The notes under the pieces were generated by a model. That model did no database searches. It was not told the origin of the DNA and saw only the letters and a list, made by a program, of their open reading frames with translations. 64,000 bases of DNA, from the NCBI GenBank assembly GCA_964057225.1, contig OZ059896.1, positions 3,410,001 to 3,474,000 of the forward strand, in the 5' to 3' direction. Made by a program: the position numbers and the translations under genes. This document shows, one piece after another, positions 1 through 9,822 of the stretch. This stretch comes from Auanema rhodensis (lineage: Eukaryota > Nematoda > Chromadorea > Rhabditida > Rhabditidae). Within the stretch, counting starts at the first letter, position 1; each line of letters begins with the position of its first letter.

Positions 1-149
1 ATCGACGCAGCTTAAAAATCCGCATCGAATGCACTATATTACATTGAGGAAAGCTTAATACAAAAATTAGTTATGATTGTTTGAAAAATGATGCATTAGT
101 GTATGTTGAGTTTCCATGTACACTCAAAATTGCTTCCAAAAACATTTTG

Positions 150-190
150 ACAAAAATTTTTTCGAAAAATTTCAAAATAATTTAGCAAAA
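150..190. other. A/T-tract core with TTTTTCGAAAAA palindrome
   Basis: This segment is a run of A and T tracts. It is centred on the exact palindrome TTTTTCGAAAAA (158-169), preceded by an A5 tract (152-156) and followed by further A tracts near 174-177 and 187-191. Tract spacing (roughly 14, 13, 9 and 13 bp including the tract near 138) is only loosely in phase with the helix, so some intrinsic curvature is plausible but not certain. The only length polymorphism of the whole array is in this core: five A (351-bp monomers) or four A (350-bp monomers). Confidence 0.7.
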
Positions 191-280
191 AGTAGATGTT
201 TTTAGATTCCTTCTTTCAAGGCAAAAACGATGGACAATGTTATTCAACGAAAAAATTAATTCTTCAGGGTGAAAATCGAG

Positions 281-302
281 GATATAAGTGTGAACTTATA
301 TC
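281..302. other. Perfect 9-bp inverted repeat with GTGA loop (in nearly every monomer)
   Basis: The left arm GATATAAGT (281-289) and right arm ACTTATATC (294-302) are exact reverse complements around the four bases GTGA. A transcript could form a 9-bp hairpin closed by a tetraloop of the GNRA class; in DNA it is a dyad that could form a cruciform. It recurs at the same monomer position across the array. Lineage variants disrupt it: GAAATAAG at position 283 in 11 monomers from 34026 rightward, GATATAAGA at position 289 in 11 monomers between 24554 and 42446, and GATATAAAT near 13605. I saw no matching change in the opposite arm, so RNA-level selection is not shown. TATAAG is present on both strands. 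Confidence 0.85.
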
Positions 303-311
303 AGTTGATAT
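298..311. other. Second dyad ATATCA-GT-TGATAT, overlapping the hairpin
   Basis: ATATCA (298-303) and TGATAT (306-311) are exact reverse complements around GT, sharing bases with the right arm of the 9-bp hairpin. In addition CGAG (277-280) plus ATAT (282-285) can pair with ATAT (308-311) plus CTCG (312-315) if G281 is bulged, giving a longer alternative fold that encloses the hairpin. The dyad is intact in GTTGAT monomers. It is broken in GTTAAT (haplotype B and relatives), GATGAT and GTTCAT forms, so this short segment is both dyad-rich and one of the main variable sites. Confidence 0.75.
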
Positions 312-453
312 CTCGGTGCATTTTTAAGCTAGCGCAAATCTGATAACATAGATCGACGCAGCTTAAAAATCCGCATCGAATGCATTATACTACATGGAGA
401 AACGCTCATCACAAAAATTAGTTATGATCGTTTGAAAAATGATGCATTAGTGT

Positions 454-481
454 ATGTTGAGTTTCCATGTACACTCAACAT
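454..481. other. 8-bp inverted repeat specific to CTCAACAT monomers
   Basis: In monomer 2, ATGTTGAG (454-461) and CTCAACAT (474-481) are exact reverse complements with a 12-base spacer that itself contains TGTACA. In monomers with CTCAAAAT (A, C and E types) the pairing shrinks to TTGAG/CTCAA, 5 bp. The single C/A difference at monomer position 128 therefore toggles the stem length between haplotypes. AGTGTA/TACACT forms a competing 6-bp pairing at the same place. Confidence 0.75.
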
Positions 482-2104
482 TGCTTCCAAAAACATTTTG
501 ACAAAATTTTTTCGAAAAATTTCAAAATAATTTCGCAAAAAGTAGATGTTTTTAGATTCCTTTTTTTGAGGCAAAAACGATGGACAATGTTATTCAACGA
601 AAAAATTAATTCGTCAGGGTGAAAATCGAGGATATAAGTGTGAACTTATATCAGTTAATATCTCGGTGCATTTTTAAGCTAGCGCAAATCTGATAACACA
701 GATCGACGCAGCTTAAAAGTCCGCATCGAATGCACTATACTACATTAAGAAAAGCTTAATACAAAAATTAGTTATGATCGTTTGAAAAATGATGCATTAG
801 TGTATGTTGAGTTTCCATGTACACTCAAAATTGCTTCCAAAAACATTTTGACAAAAATTTTTTCGAAAAATTTCAAAATAATTTAGCAAAAAGTAGATGT
901 TTTCAGATTCCTTTTTTCAAGGCAAAAACGATGGACAATGTTATTCAACGAAAAAATTAATTCTTCAGGGTGAAAATCGAGGATATAAGTGTGAACTTAT
1001 ATCAGTTGATATCTCGGTGCATTTTTAAGCTAGCGCAAATCTGATAACACAGATCGACGCAGCTTAAAAATCCGCATCGAATGCACTATATTACATTGAG
1101 GAAAGCTTAATACAAAAATTAGTTATGATTGTTTGAAAAATGATGCATTAGTGTATGTTGAGTTTCCATGTACACTCAAAATTGCTTCCAAAAACATTTT
1201 GACAAAAATTTTTTCGAAAAATTTCAAAATAATTTAGCAAAAAGTAGATGTTTTTAGATTCCTTCTTTCAAGGCAAAAACGATGGACAATGTTATTCAAC
1301 GAAAAAATTAATTCTTCAGGGTGAAAATCGAGGATATAAGTGTGAACTTATATCAGTTCATATCTCGGTGCATTTTCAAGCTAGCGCAAATCTGATAGTA
1401 CAGATCGACGCAGCTTAAAAATCCGCATCGAATGCATTATACTACATGGAGAAACGCTCATCACAAAAATTAGTTATGATCGTTTGAAAAATGATGCATT
1501 AGTGTATGTTGAGTTTCCATGTACACTCAACATTGCTTCCAAAAACATTTTGACAAAATTTTTTCGAAAAATTTCAAAATAATTTCGCAAAAAGTAGATG
1601 TTTTTAGATTCCTTTTTTTGAGGCAAAAACGATGGACAATGTTATTCAACGAAAAAATTAATTTTTCAGGGTGAAAATCGAGGATATAAGTGTGAACTTA
1701 TATCAGTTAATATCTCGGTGCATTTTTAAGCTAGCGCAAATCTGATAACACAGATCGACGCAGCTTAAAAGTCCGCATCGAATGCACTATACTACATTAA
1801 GAAAAGCTTAATACAAAAATTAGTTATGATCGTTTGAAAAATGATGCATTAGTGTATGTTGAGTTTCCATGTACACTCAAAATTGCTTCCAAAAACATTT
1901 TGACAAAAATTTTTTCGAAAAATTTCAAAATAATTTAGCAAAAAGTAGATGTTTTTAGATTCCTTCTTTCAAGGCAAAAACGATGGACGATGTTATTCAA
2001 CGAAAAAATTAATTCTTCAGGGAGAAAATCGAGGATATAAGTGTGAACTTATATCAGTTGATATCTCGGTGCATTTTTAAGCTAGCGCAAATCTGATAAC
2101 ACAG

Positions 2105-5100
2105 ATCGACGCAGCTTAAAAATCCGCATCGAATGCACTATAGTACATTGAGGAAAGCTTAATACAAAAATTAGTTATGATCGTTTGAAAAATGATGCAT
2201 TAGTGTATGTTGAGTTTCCATGTACACTCAAAATTGCTTCCAAAAACATTTTGACAAAAATTTTTTCGAAAAATTTCAAAATAATTTAGCAAAAAGTAGA
2301 TGTTTTTAGATTCCTTCTTTCAAGGCAAAAACGATGGACAATGTTATTCAACGAAAAAATTAATTCTTCAGGGTGAAAATCGAGGATATAAGTGTGAACT
2401 TATATCAGTTGATATCTCGGTGCATTTTTAAGCTAGCGCAAATCTGATAACACAGATCGACGCAGCTTAAAAGTCCGCATCGAATGCACTATACTACATT
2501 AAGCAAAGCTTAATACAAAAATTAGTTATGATCGTTTGAAAAATGATGCATTAGTGTATGTTGAGTTTCCATGTACACTCAAAATTGCTTCCAAAAACAT
2601 TTTGACAAAAATTTTTTCGAAAAATTTCAAAATAATTTAGCAAAAAGTAGATGTTTTTAGATTCCTTTTTTCAAGGCAAAAACGATGGACAATGTTATTC
2701 AACGAAAAAATTAATTCTTCAGGGTGAAAATCGAGGATATAAGTGTGAACTTATATCAGTTGATATCTCGGTGCATTTTTAAGCTAGCGCAAATCTGATA
2801 ACACAGATCGACGCAGCTTAAAAATCCGCATCGAATGCACTATATTACATTGAGGAAAGCTTAATACAAAAATTAGTTATGATTGTTTGAAAAATGATGC
2901 ATTAGTGTATGTTGAGTTTCCATGTACACTCAAAATTGCTTCCAAAAACATTTTGACAAAAATTTTTTCGAAAAATTTCAAAATAATTTAGCAAAAAGTA
3001 GATGTTTTTAGATTCCTTCTTTCAAGGCAAAAACGATGGACAATGTTATTCAACGAAAAAATTAATTCTTCAGGGTGAAAATCGAGGATATAAGTGTGAA
3101 CTTATATCAGTTGATATCTCGGTGCATTTTTAAGCTAGCGCAAATCTGATAACACAGATCGACGCAGCTTAAAAATCCGCATCGAATGCATTATACTACA
3201 TGGAGAAAAGCTCATCACAAAAATTAGTTATGATCGTTTGAAAAATGATGCATTAGTGTATGTTGAGTTTCCATGTACACTCAACATTGCTTCCAAAAAC
3301 ATTTTGACAAAAATTTTTTCGAAAAATTTCAAAATAATTTAGCAAAAAGTAGATGTTTTTAGATTCCTTTTTTCAAGGCAAAAACGATGGACAATGTTAT
3401 TCAACGAAAAAATTAATTCTTCAGGGTGAAAATCGAGGATATAAGTGTGAACTTATATCAGTTGATATCTCGGTGCATTTTTAAGCTAGCGCAAATCTGA
3501 TAACACAGATCGACGCAGCTTAAAAATCCGCATCGAATGCACTATAGTACATTGAGGAAAGCTTAATACAAAAATTAGTTATGATCGTTTGAAAAATGAT
3601 GCATTAGTGTATGTTGAGTTTCCATGTACACTCAAAATTGCTTCCAAAAACATTTTGACAAAAATTTTTTCGAAAAATTTCAAAATAATTTAGCAAAAAG
3701 TAGATGTTTTTAGATTCCTTCTTTCAAGGCAAAAACGATGGACAATGTTATTCAACGAAAAAATTAATTCTTCAGGGTGAAAATCGAGGATATAAGTGTG
3801 AACTTATATCAGTTGATATCTCGGTGCATTTTTAAGCTAGCGCAAATCTGATAACACAGATCGACGCAGCTTAAAAGTCCGCATCGAATGCACTATACTA
3901 CATTAAGCAAAGCTTAATACAAAAATTAGTTATGATCGTTTGAAAAATGATGCATTAGTGTATGTTGAGTTTCCATGTACACTCAAAATTGCTTCCAAAA
4001 ACATTTTGACAAAAATTTTTTCGAAAAATTTCAAAATAATTTAGCAAAAAGTAGATGTTTTTAGATTCCTTCTTTCAAGGCAAAAACGATGGACAATGTT
4101 ATTCAACGAAAAAATTAATTCTTCAGGGTGAAAATCGAGGATATAAGTGTGAACTTATATCAGTTGATATCTCGGTGCATTTTTAAGCTAGCGCAAATCT
4201 GATAACACAGATCGACGCAGCTTAAAAATCCGCATCGAATGCATTATACTACATGGAGAAAAGCTCATCACAAAAATTAGTTATGATCGTTTGAAAAATG
4301 ATGCATTAGTGTATGTTGAGTTTCCATGTACACTCAACATTGCTTCCAAAAACATTTTGACAAAAATTTTTTCGAAAAATTTCAAAATAATTTAGCAAAA
4401 AGTAGATGTTTTTAGATTCCTTTTTTCAAGGCAAAAACGATGGACAATGTTATTCAACGAAAAAATTAATTCTTCAGGGTGAAAATCGAGGATATAAGTG
4501 TGAACTTATATCAGTTGATATCTCGGTGCATTTTTAAGCTAGCGCAAATCTGATAACACAGATCGACGCAGCTTAAAAATCCGCATCGAATGCACTATAG
4601 TACATTGAGGAAAGCTTAATACAAAAATTAGTTATGATCGTTTGAAAAATGATGCATTAGTGTATGTTGAGTTTCCATGTACACTCAAAATTGCTTCCAA
4701 AAACATTTTGACAAAAATTTTTTCGAAAAATTTCAAAATAATTTAGCAAAAAGTAGATGTTTTTAGATTCCTTCTTTCAAGGCAAAAACGATGGACAATG
4801 TTATTCAACGAAAAAATTAATTCTTCAGGGTGAAAATCGAGGATATAAGTGTGAACTTATATCAGTTGATATCTCGGTGCATTTTTAAGCTAGCGCAAAT
4901 CTGATAACACAGATCGACGCAGCTTAAAAGTCCGCATCGAATGCACTATACTACATTAAGCAAAGCTTAATACAAAAATTAGTTATGATCGTTTGAAAAA
5001 TGATGCATTAGTGTATGTTGAGTTTCCATGTACACTCAAAATTGCTTCCAAAAACATTTTGACAAAAATTTTTTCGAAAAATTTCAAAATAATTTAGCAA

Positions 5101-5263
5101 AAAGTAGATGTTTTTAGATTCCTTTTTTCAAGGCAAAAACGATGGACAATGTTATTCAACGAAAAAATTAATTCTTCAGGGTGAAAATCGAGGATATAAG
5201 TGTGAACTTATATCAGTTGATATCTCGGTGCATTTTTAAGCTAGCGCAAATCTGATAACACAG
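2105..5263 (+). repeat. A'-C''-B' trimer HOR, 1,053-bp period
   Basis: Nine monomers start at 2105, 2456, 2807, 3158, 3509, 3860, 4211, 4562 and 4913. A' has ACTATAGTACATTGAGG. C'' has AAGTCC with ATTAAGCAAAGC. B' has GCATTATACT-ACATGGAGAAAAGCTCATCAC with five A. The order A', C'', (extra A at 2807), B' is followed by A', C'', B', then A', C'', and then a B copy at 5264. The units starting at 3158 and 4211 are 1,053 bp apart and match except for small differences such as TTCTTTC against TTTTTTC in the C'' copies. Confidence 0.84.
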
Positions 5264-6313
5264 ATCGACGCAGCTTAAAAATCCGCATCGAATGCATTAT
5301 ACTACATGGAGAAAAGCTCATCACAAAAATTAGTTATGATCGTTTGAAAAATGATGCATTAGTGTATGTTGAGTTTCCATGTACACTCAACATTGCTTCC
5401 AAAAACATTTTGACAAAATTTTTTCGAAAAATTTCAAAATAATTTCGCAAAAAGTAGATGTTTTTAGATTCCTTTTTTTGAGGCAAAAACGATGGACAAT
5501 GTTATTCAACGAAAAAATTAATTCTTCAGGGTGAAAATCGAGGATATAAGTGTGAACTTATATCAGTTGATATCTCGGTGCATTTTTAAGCTAGCGCAAA
5601 TCTGATAACACAGATCGACGCAGCTTAAAAATCCGCATCGAATGCATTATACTACATGGAGAAAAGCTCATCACAAAAATTAGTTATGATCGTTTGAAAA
5701 ATGATGCATTAGTGTATGTTGAGTTTCCATGTACACTCAACATTGCTTCCAAAAACATTTTGACAAAATTTTTTCGAAAAATTTCAAAATAATTTCGCAA
5801 AAAGTAGATGTTTTTAGATTCCTTTTTTTGAGGCAAAAACGATGGACAATGTTATTCAACGAAAAAATTAATTCTTCAGGGTGAAAATCGAGGATATAAG
5901 TGTGAACTTATATCAGTTGATATCTCGGTGCATTTTTAAGCTAGCGCAAATCTGATAACACAGATCGACGCAGCTTAAAAATCCGCATCGAATGCATTAT
6001 ACTACATGGAGAAAAGCTCATCACAAAAATTAGTTATGATCGTTTGAAAAATGATGCATTAGTGTATGTTGAGTTTCCATGTACACTCAACATTGCTTCC
6101 AAAAACATTTTGACAAAATTTTTTCGAAAAATTTCAAAATAATTTCGCAAAAAGTAGATGTTTTTAGATTCCTTTTTTTGAGGCAAAAACGATGGACAAT
6201 GTTATTCAACGAAAAAATTAATTCTTCAGGGTGAAAATCGAGGATATAAGTGTGAACTTATATCAGTTGATATCTCGGTGCATTTTTAAGCTAGCGCAAA
6301 TCTGATAACATAG
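5264..6313 (+). repeat. Three consecutive nearly identical 350-bp B-type monomers
   Basis: Monomers at 5264, 5614 and 5964 share the same unusual combination: GAAAAGCTCATCAC with four A, TTTCGC, CTTTTTTTGAGG and GTTGAT (most other B copies have GAAACGCTCATCAC and GTTAAT). By eye they look identical until the last few bases, where the third ends CATAG instead of CACAG. This looks like a recent local amplification of one monomer. Confidence 0.85.
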
Positions 6314-8419
6314 ATCGACGCAGCTTAAAAATCCGCATCGAATGCACTATACTACATGGAGAAACGCTCATCTCAAAAATTAGTTATGATCGTTTGAAAA
6401 ATGATGCATTAGTGTATGTTGAGTTTCCATGTACACTCAACATTGCTTCCAAAAACATTTTGACAAAAATTTTTTCGAAAAATTTCAAAATAATTTAGCA
6501 AAAAGTAGATGTTTTTAGATTCCTTTTTTCAAGGCAAAAACGATGGACAATGTTATTCAACGAAAAAATTAATTCTTCAGGGTGAAAATCGAGGATATAA
6601 GTGTGAACTTATATCAGATGATATCTAGGTGCATTTTTAAGCTAGCGCAAATCTGATAACACAGATCGACGCAGCTTAAAAATCCGCATCGAATGCACTA
6701 TACTACATTGAGGAAAGCTTAATACAAAAATTAGTTATGATCGTTTAAAAAATGATGCATTAGTGTATGTTGAGTTTCCATGTACACTCAAAATTGCTTC
6801 CAAAAACATTTTGACAAAAATTTTTTCGAAAAATTTCAAAATAATTTAGCAAAAAGTAGATGTTTTTAGATTCCTTCTTTCAAGGCAAAAACGATGGACA
6901 ATGTTATTCAACGAAAAAATTAATTCTTCAGGGTGAAAATCGAGGATATAAGTGTGAACTTATATCAGTTAATATCTCGGTGCATTTTTAAGCTAGCGCA
7001 AATCTGATAACACAGATCGACGCAGCTTAAAAATCCGCATCGAATGCACTATATTACATTGAGAAAAGCTTAATACAAAAATTAGTTATGATCGTTTGAA
7101 AAATGATGCAATAGTGTATGTTGAGTTTCCATGTACACTCAAAATTGCTTCCAAAAACATTTTGACAAAAATTTTTTCGAAAAATTTCAAAATAATTTAG
7201 CAAAAAGTAGATGTTTTTAGATTCCTTCTTTCAAGGCAAAAACGATGGACAATGTTATTCAACGAAAAAATTAATTCTTCAGGGTGAAAATCGAGGATAT
7301 AAGTGTGAACTTATATCAGTTAATATCTCGGTGCATTTTTAAGCTAGCGCAAATCTGATAACACAGATCGACGCAGCTTAAAAATCCGCATCGAATGCAC
7401 TATATTACATTGAGAAAAGCTTAATACAAAAATTAGTTATGATCGTTTGAAAAATGATGCAATAGTGTATGTTGAGTTTCCATGTACACTCAAAATTGCT
7501 TCCAAAAACATTTTGACAAAAATTTTTTCGAAAAATTTCAAAATAATTTAGCAAAAAGTAGATGTTTTTAGATTCCTTCTTTCAAGGCAAAAACGATGGA
7601 CAATGTTATTCAACGAAAAAATTAATTCTTCAGGGTGAAAATCGAGGATATAAGTGTGAACTTATATCAGTTGATATCTCGGTGCATTTTTAAGCTAGCG
7701 CAAATCTGATAACACAGATCGACGCAGCTTAAAAATCCGCATCGAATGCATTATACTACATGGAGAAACGCTCATCACAAAAATTAGTTATGATCGTTTG
7801 AAAAATGATGCATTAGTGTAAGTTGAGTTTCCATGTACACTCAAAATTGCTTCCAAAAACATTTTGACAAAAATTTTTTCGAAAAATTTCAAAATAATTT
7901 AGCAAAAAGTAGATGTTTTTAGATTCCTTCTTTCAAGGCAAAAACGATGGACAATGTTATTCAACGAAAAAATTAATTCTTCAGGGTGAAAATCGAGGAT
8001 ATAAGTGTGAACTTATATCAGTTGATATCTCGGTGCATTTTTAAGCTAGCGCAAATCTGATAACACAGATCGACGCAGCTTAAAAATCCGCATCGAATGC
8101 ACTATATTACATTGAGGAAAGCTTAATACAAAAATTAGTTATGATCGTTTGAAAAATGATGCATTAGTGTATGTTGAGTTTCCATGTACACTCAAAATTG
8201 CTTCCAAAAACATTTTGACAAAAATTTTTTCGAAAAATTTCAAAATAATTTAGCAAAAAGTAGATGTTTTTAGATTCCTTCTTTCAAGGCAAAAACGATG
8301 GACAATGTTATTCAACGAAAAAATTAATTCTTCAGGGTGAAAATCGAGGATATAAGTGTGAACTTATATCAGTTGATATCTCGGTGCATTTTTAAGCTAG
8401 CGCAAATCTGATAACACAG
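6314..8419 (+). repeat. Mixed block of six monomers with one 351-bp tandem duplication
   Basis: Monomers start at 6314, 6665, 7016, 7367, 7718 and 8069. The copy at 6314 is a mosaic with GCACTATACT-ACATGGAGAAACGCTCATCTC, CTCAACAT, and CAGATGATATCTAGG near its end. The copy at 6665 has a private GTTTAAAAAATG. The copies at 7016 and 7367 share the private GATGCAATAG and are otherwise the same except for GTTAAT against GTTGAT, so they are adjacent duplicates. The copy at 7718 has a B-type start, an A-type interior and a private GTGTAAGTTG. Confidence 0.8.
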
Positions 8420-9822
8420 ATCGACGCAGCTTAAAAGTCCGCATCGAATGCACTATACTACATTAAGCAAAGCTTAATACAAAAATTAGTTATGATCGTT
8501 TGAAAAATGATGCATTAGTGTATGTTGAGTTTCCATGTACACTCAAAATTGCTTCCAAAAACATTTTGACAAAAATTTTTTCGAAAAATTTCAAAATAAT
8601 TTAGCAAAAAGTAGATGTTTTCAGATTCCTTTTTTCAAGGCAAAAACGATGGACAATGTTATTCAACGAAAAAATTAATTCTTCAGGGTGAAAATCGAGG
8701 ATATAAGTGTGAACTTATATCAGTTGATATCTCGGTGCATTTTTAAGCTAGCGCAAATCTGATAACACAGATCGACGCAGCTTAAAAATCCGCATCGAAT
8801 GCACTATATTACATTGAGGAAAGCTTAATACAAAAATTAGTTATGATTGTTTGAAAAATGATGCATTGGTGTATGTTGAGTTTCCATGTACACTCAAAAT
8901 TGCTTCCAAAAACATTTTGACAAAAATTTTTTCGAAAAATTTCAAAATAATTTAGCAAAAAGTAGATGTTTTTAGATTCCTTCTTTCAAGGCAAAAACGA
9001 TGGACAATGTTATTCAACGAAAAAATTAATTCTTCAGGGTGAAAATCGAGGATATAAGTGTGAACTTATATCAGTTCATATCTCGGTGCATTTTCAAGCT
9101 AGCGCAAATCTGATAGTACAGATCGACGCAGCTTAAAAATCCGCATCGAATGCATTATACTACATGGAGAAACGCTCATCACAAAAATTAGTTATGATCG
9201 TTTGAAAAATGATGCATTAGTGTATGTTGAGTTTCCATGTACACTCAACATTGCTTCCAAAAACATTTTGACAAAATTTTTTCGAAAAATTTCAAAATAA
9301 TTTCGCAAAAAGTAGATGTTTTTAGATTCCTTTTTTTGAGGCAAAAACGATGGACAATGTTATTCAACGAAAAAATTAATTTTTCAGGGTGAAAATCGAG
9401 GATATAAGTGTGAACTTATATCAGTTAATATCTCGGTGCATTTTTAAGCTAGCGCAAATCTGATAACACAGATCGACGCAGCTTAAAAGTCCGCATCGAA
9501 TGCACTATACTACATTAAGAAAAGCTTAATACAAAAATTAGTTATGATCGTTTGAAAAATGATGCATTAGTGTATGTTGAGTTTCCATGTACACTCAAAA
9601 TTGCTTCCAAAAACATTTTGACAAAAATTTTTTCGAAAAATTTCAAAATAATTTAGCAAAAAGTAGATGTTTTTAGATTCCTTCTTTCAAGGCAAAAACG
9701 ATGGACAATGTTATTCAACGAAAAAATTAATTCTTCAGGGTGAAAATCGAGGATATAAGTGTGAACTTATATCAGATGATATCTCGGTGCATTTTTAAGC
9801 TAGCGCAAATCTGATAACACAG
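8420..9822 (+). repeat. Displaced copy of 702-2104 (offset 7,718 bp, 22 monomers)
   Basis: Monomers at 8420, 8771, 9122 and 9472 repeat the order C, A, B, C found at 702, 1053, 1404 and 1754. They share rare marks: TTTTCAGATTCC in the first, GTTCAT with TTTTCAAGC and GATAGTACAG in the second, and TAATTTTTCAGG in the third. Similarity weakens in the fourth monomer, which lacks GACGATG and GGGAGAAAA and has CAGATGATATC instead. A private GCATTGGTG at 8771 arose after the copy was made. Confidence 0.82.

Larger units (their letters stand above)
1..351 (+). repeat. Monomer haplotype A (reference copy)
   Basis: This first monomer represents haplotype A and is the coordinate reference used here, since monomer and window positions coincide. 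Diagnostic states are AAATCC near position 18, ACTATATT-ACATTGAGGAAAGCTT at 33-56 (HindIII site present), TGATTG at 74-79, CTCAAAAT at 123-130, five A before the T run at 152-156, TTTAGC at 181-186, TTCTTTCAAGG at 211-221 and GTTGAT at 304-309. It holds 106 G or C in 351 bases and 10 CpG dinucleotides. Haplotype A recurs through the window, often alternating with haplotype C, for example at 2807, 15782, 16484, 20343, 22800, 27009, 30168 and 50864. Confidence 0.93.
1..2104 (+). repeat. A-B-C trimer HOR, two copies of 1,052 bp
   Basis: Monomers at 1, 352 and 702 are types A, B and C, and those at 1053, 1404 and 1754 repeat that order. The second trimer has private marks: GTTCAT, TTTTCAAGCTAG and GATAGTACAG in the A copy, TAATTTTTCAGG in the B copy, and GGGAGAAAA with GACGATG in the C copy. 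Several of these marks reappear 7,718 bp further on. Confidence 0.82.

Noticed and set aside
158-175. Possible CENP-B box (TTCG followed by an A at the right spacing)
   Set aside because: TTCG and the spaced A are present in the A/T core, but the required CGGG end is absent (TCAA there). No other segment of the monomer fits the box better.
130-195. Strong intrinsically bent DNA from phased A tracts
   Set aside because: Tract centres are spaced about 14, 13, 9 and 13 bp, not regularly near 10.5 bp, so strong curvature cannot be claimed without a calculation.
281-302. TATAAG on both strands of the hairpin as a bidirectional promoter
   Set aside because: TATA-like hexamers are expected in DNA that is 70% A+T, and no initiator or downstream element supports a start site. 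I kept it only as a remark in the hairpin entry.
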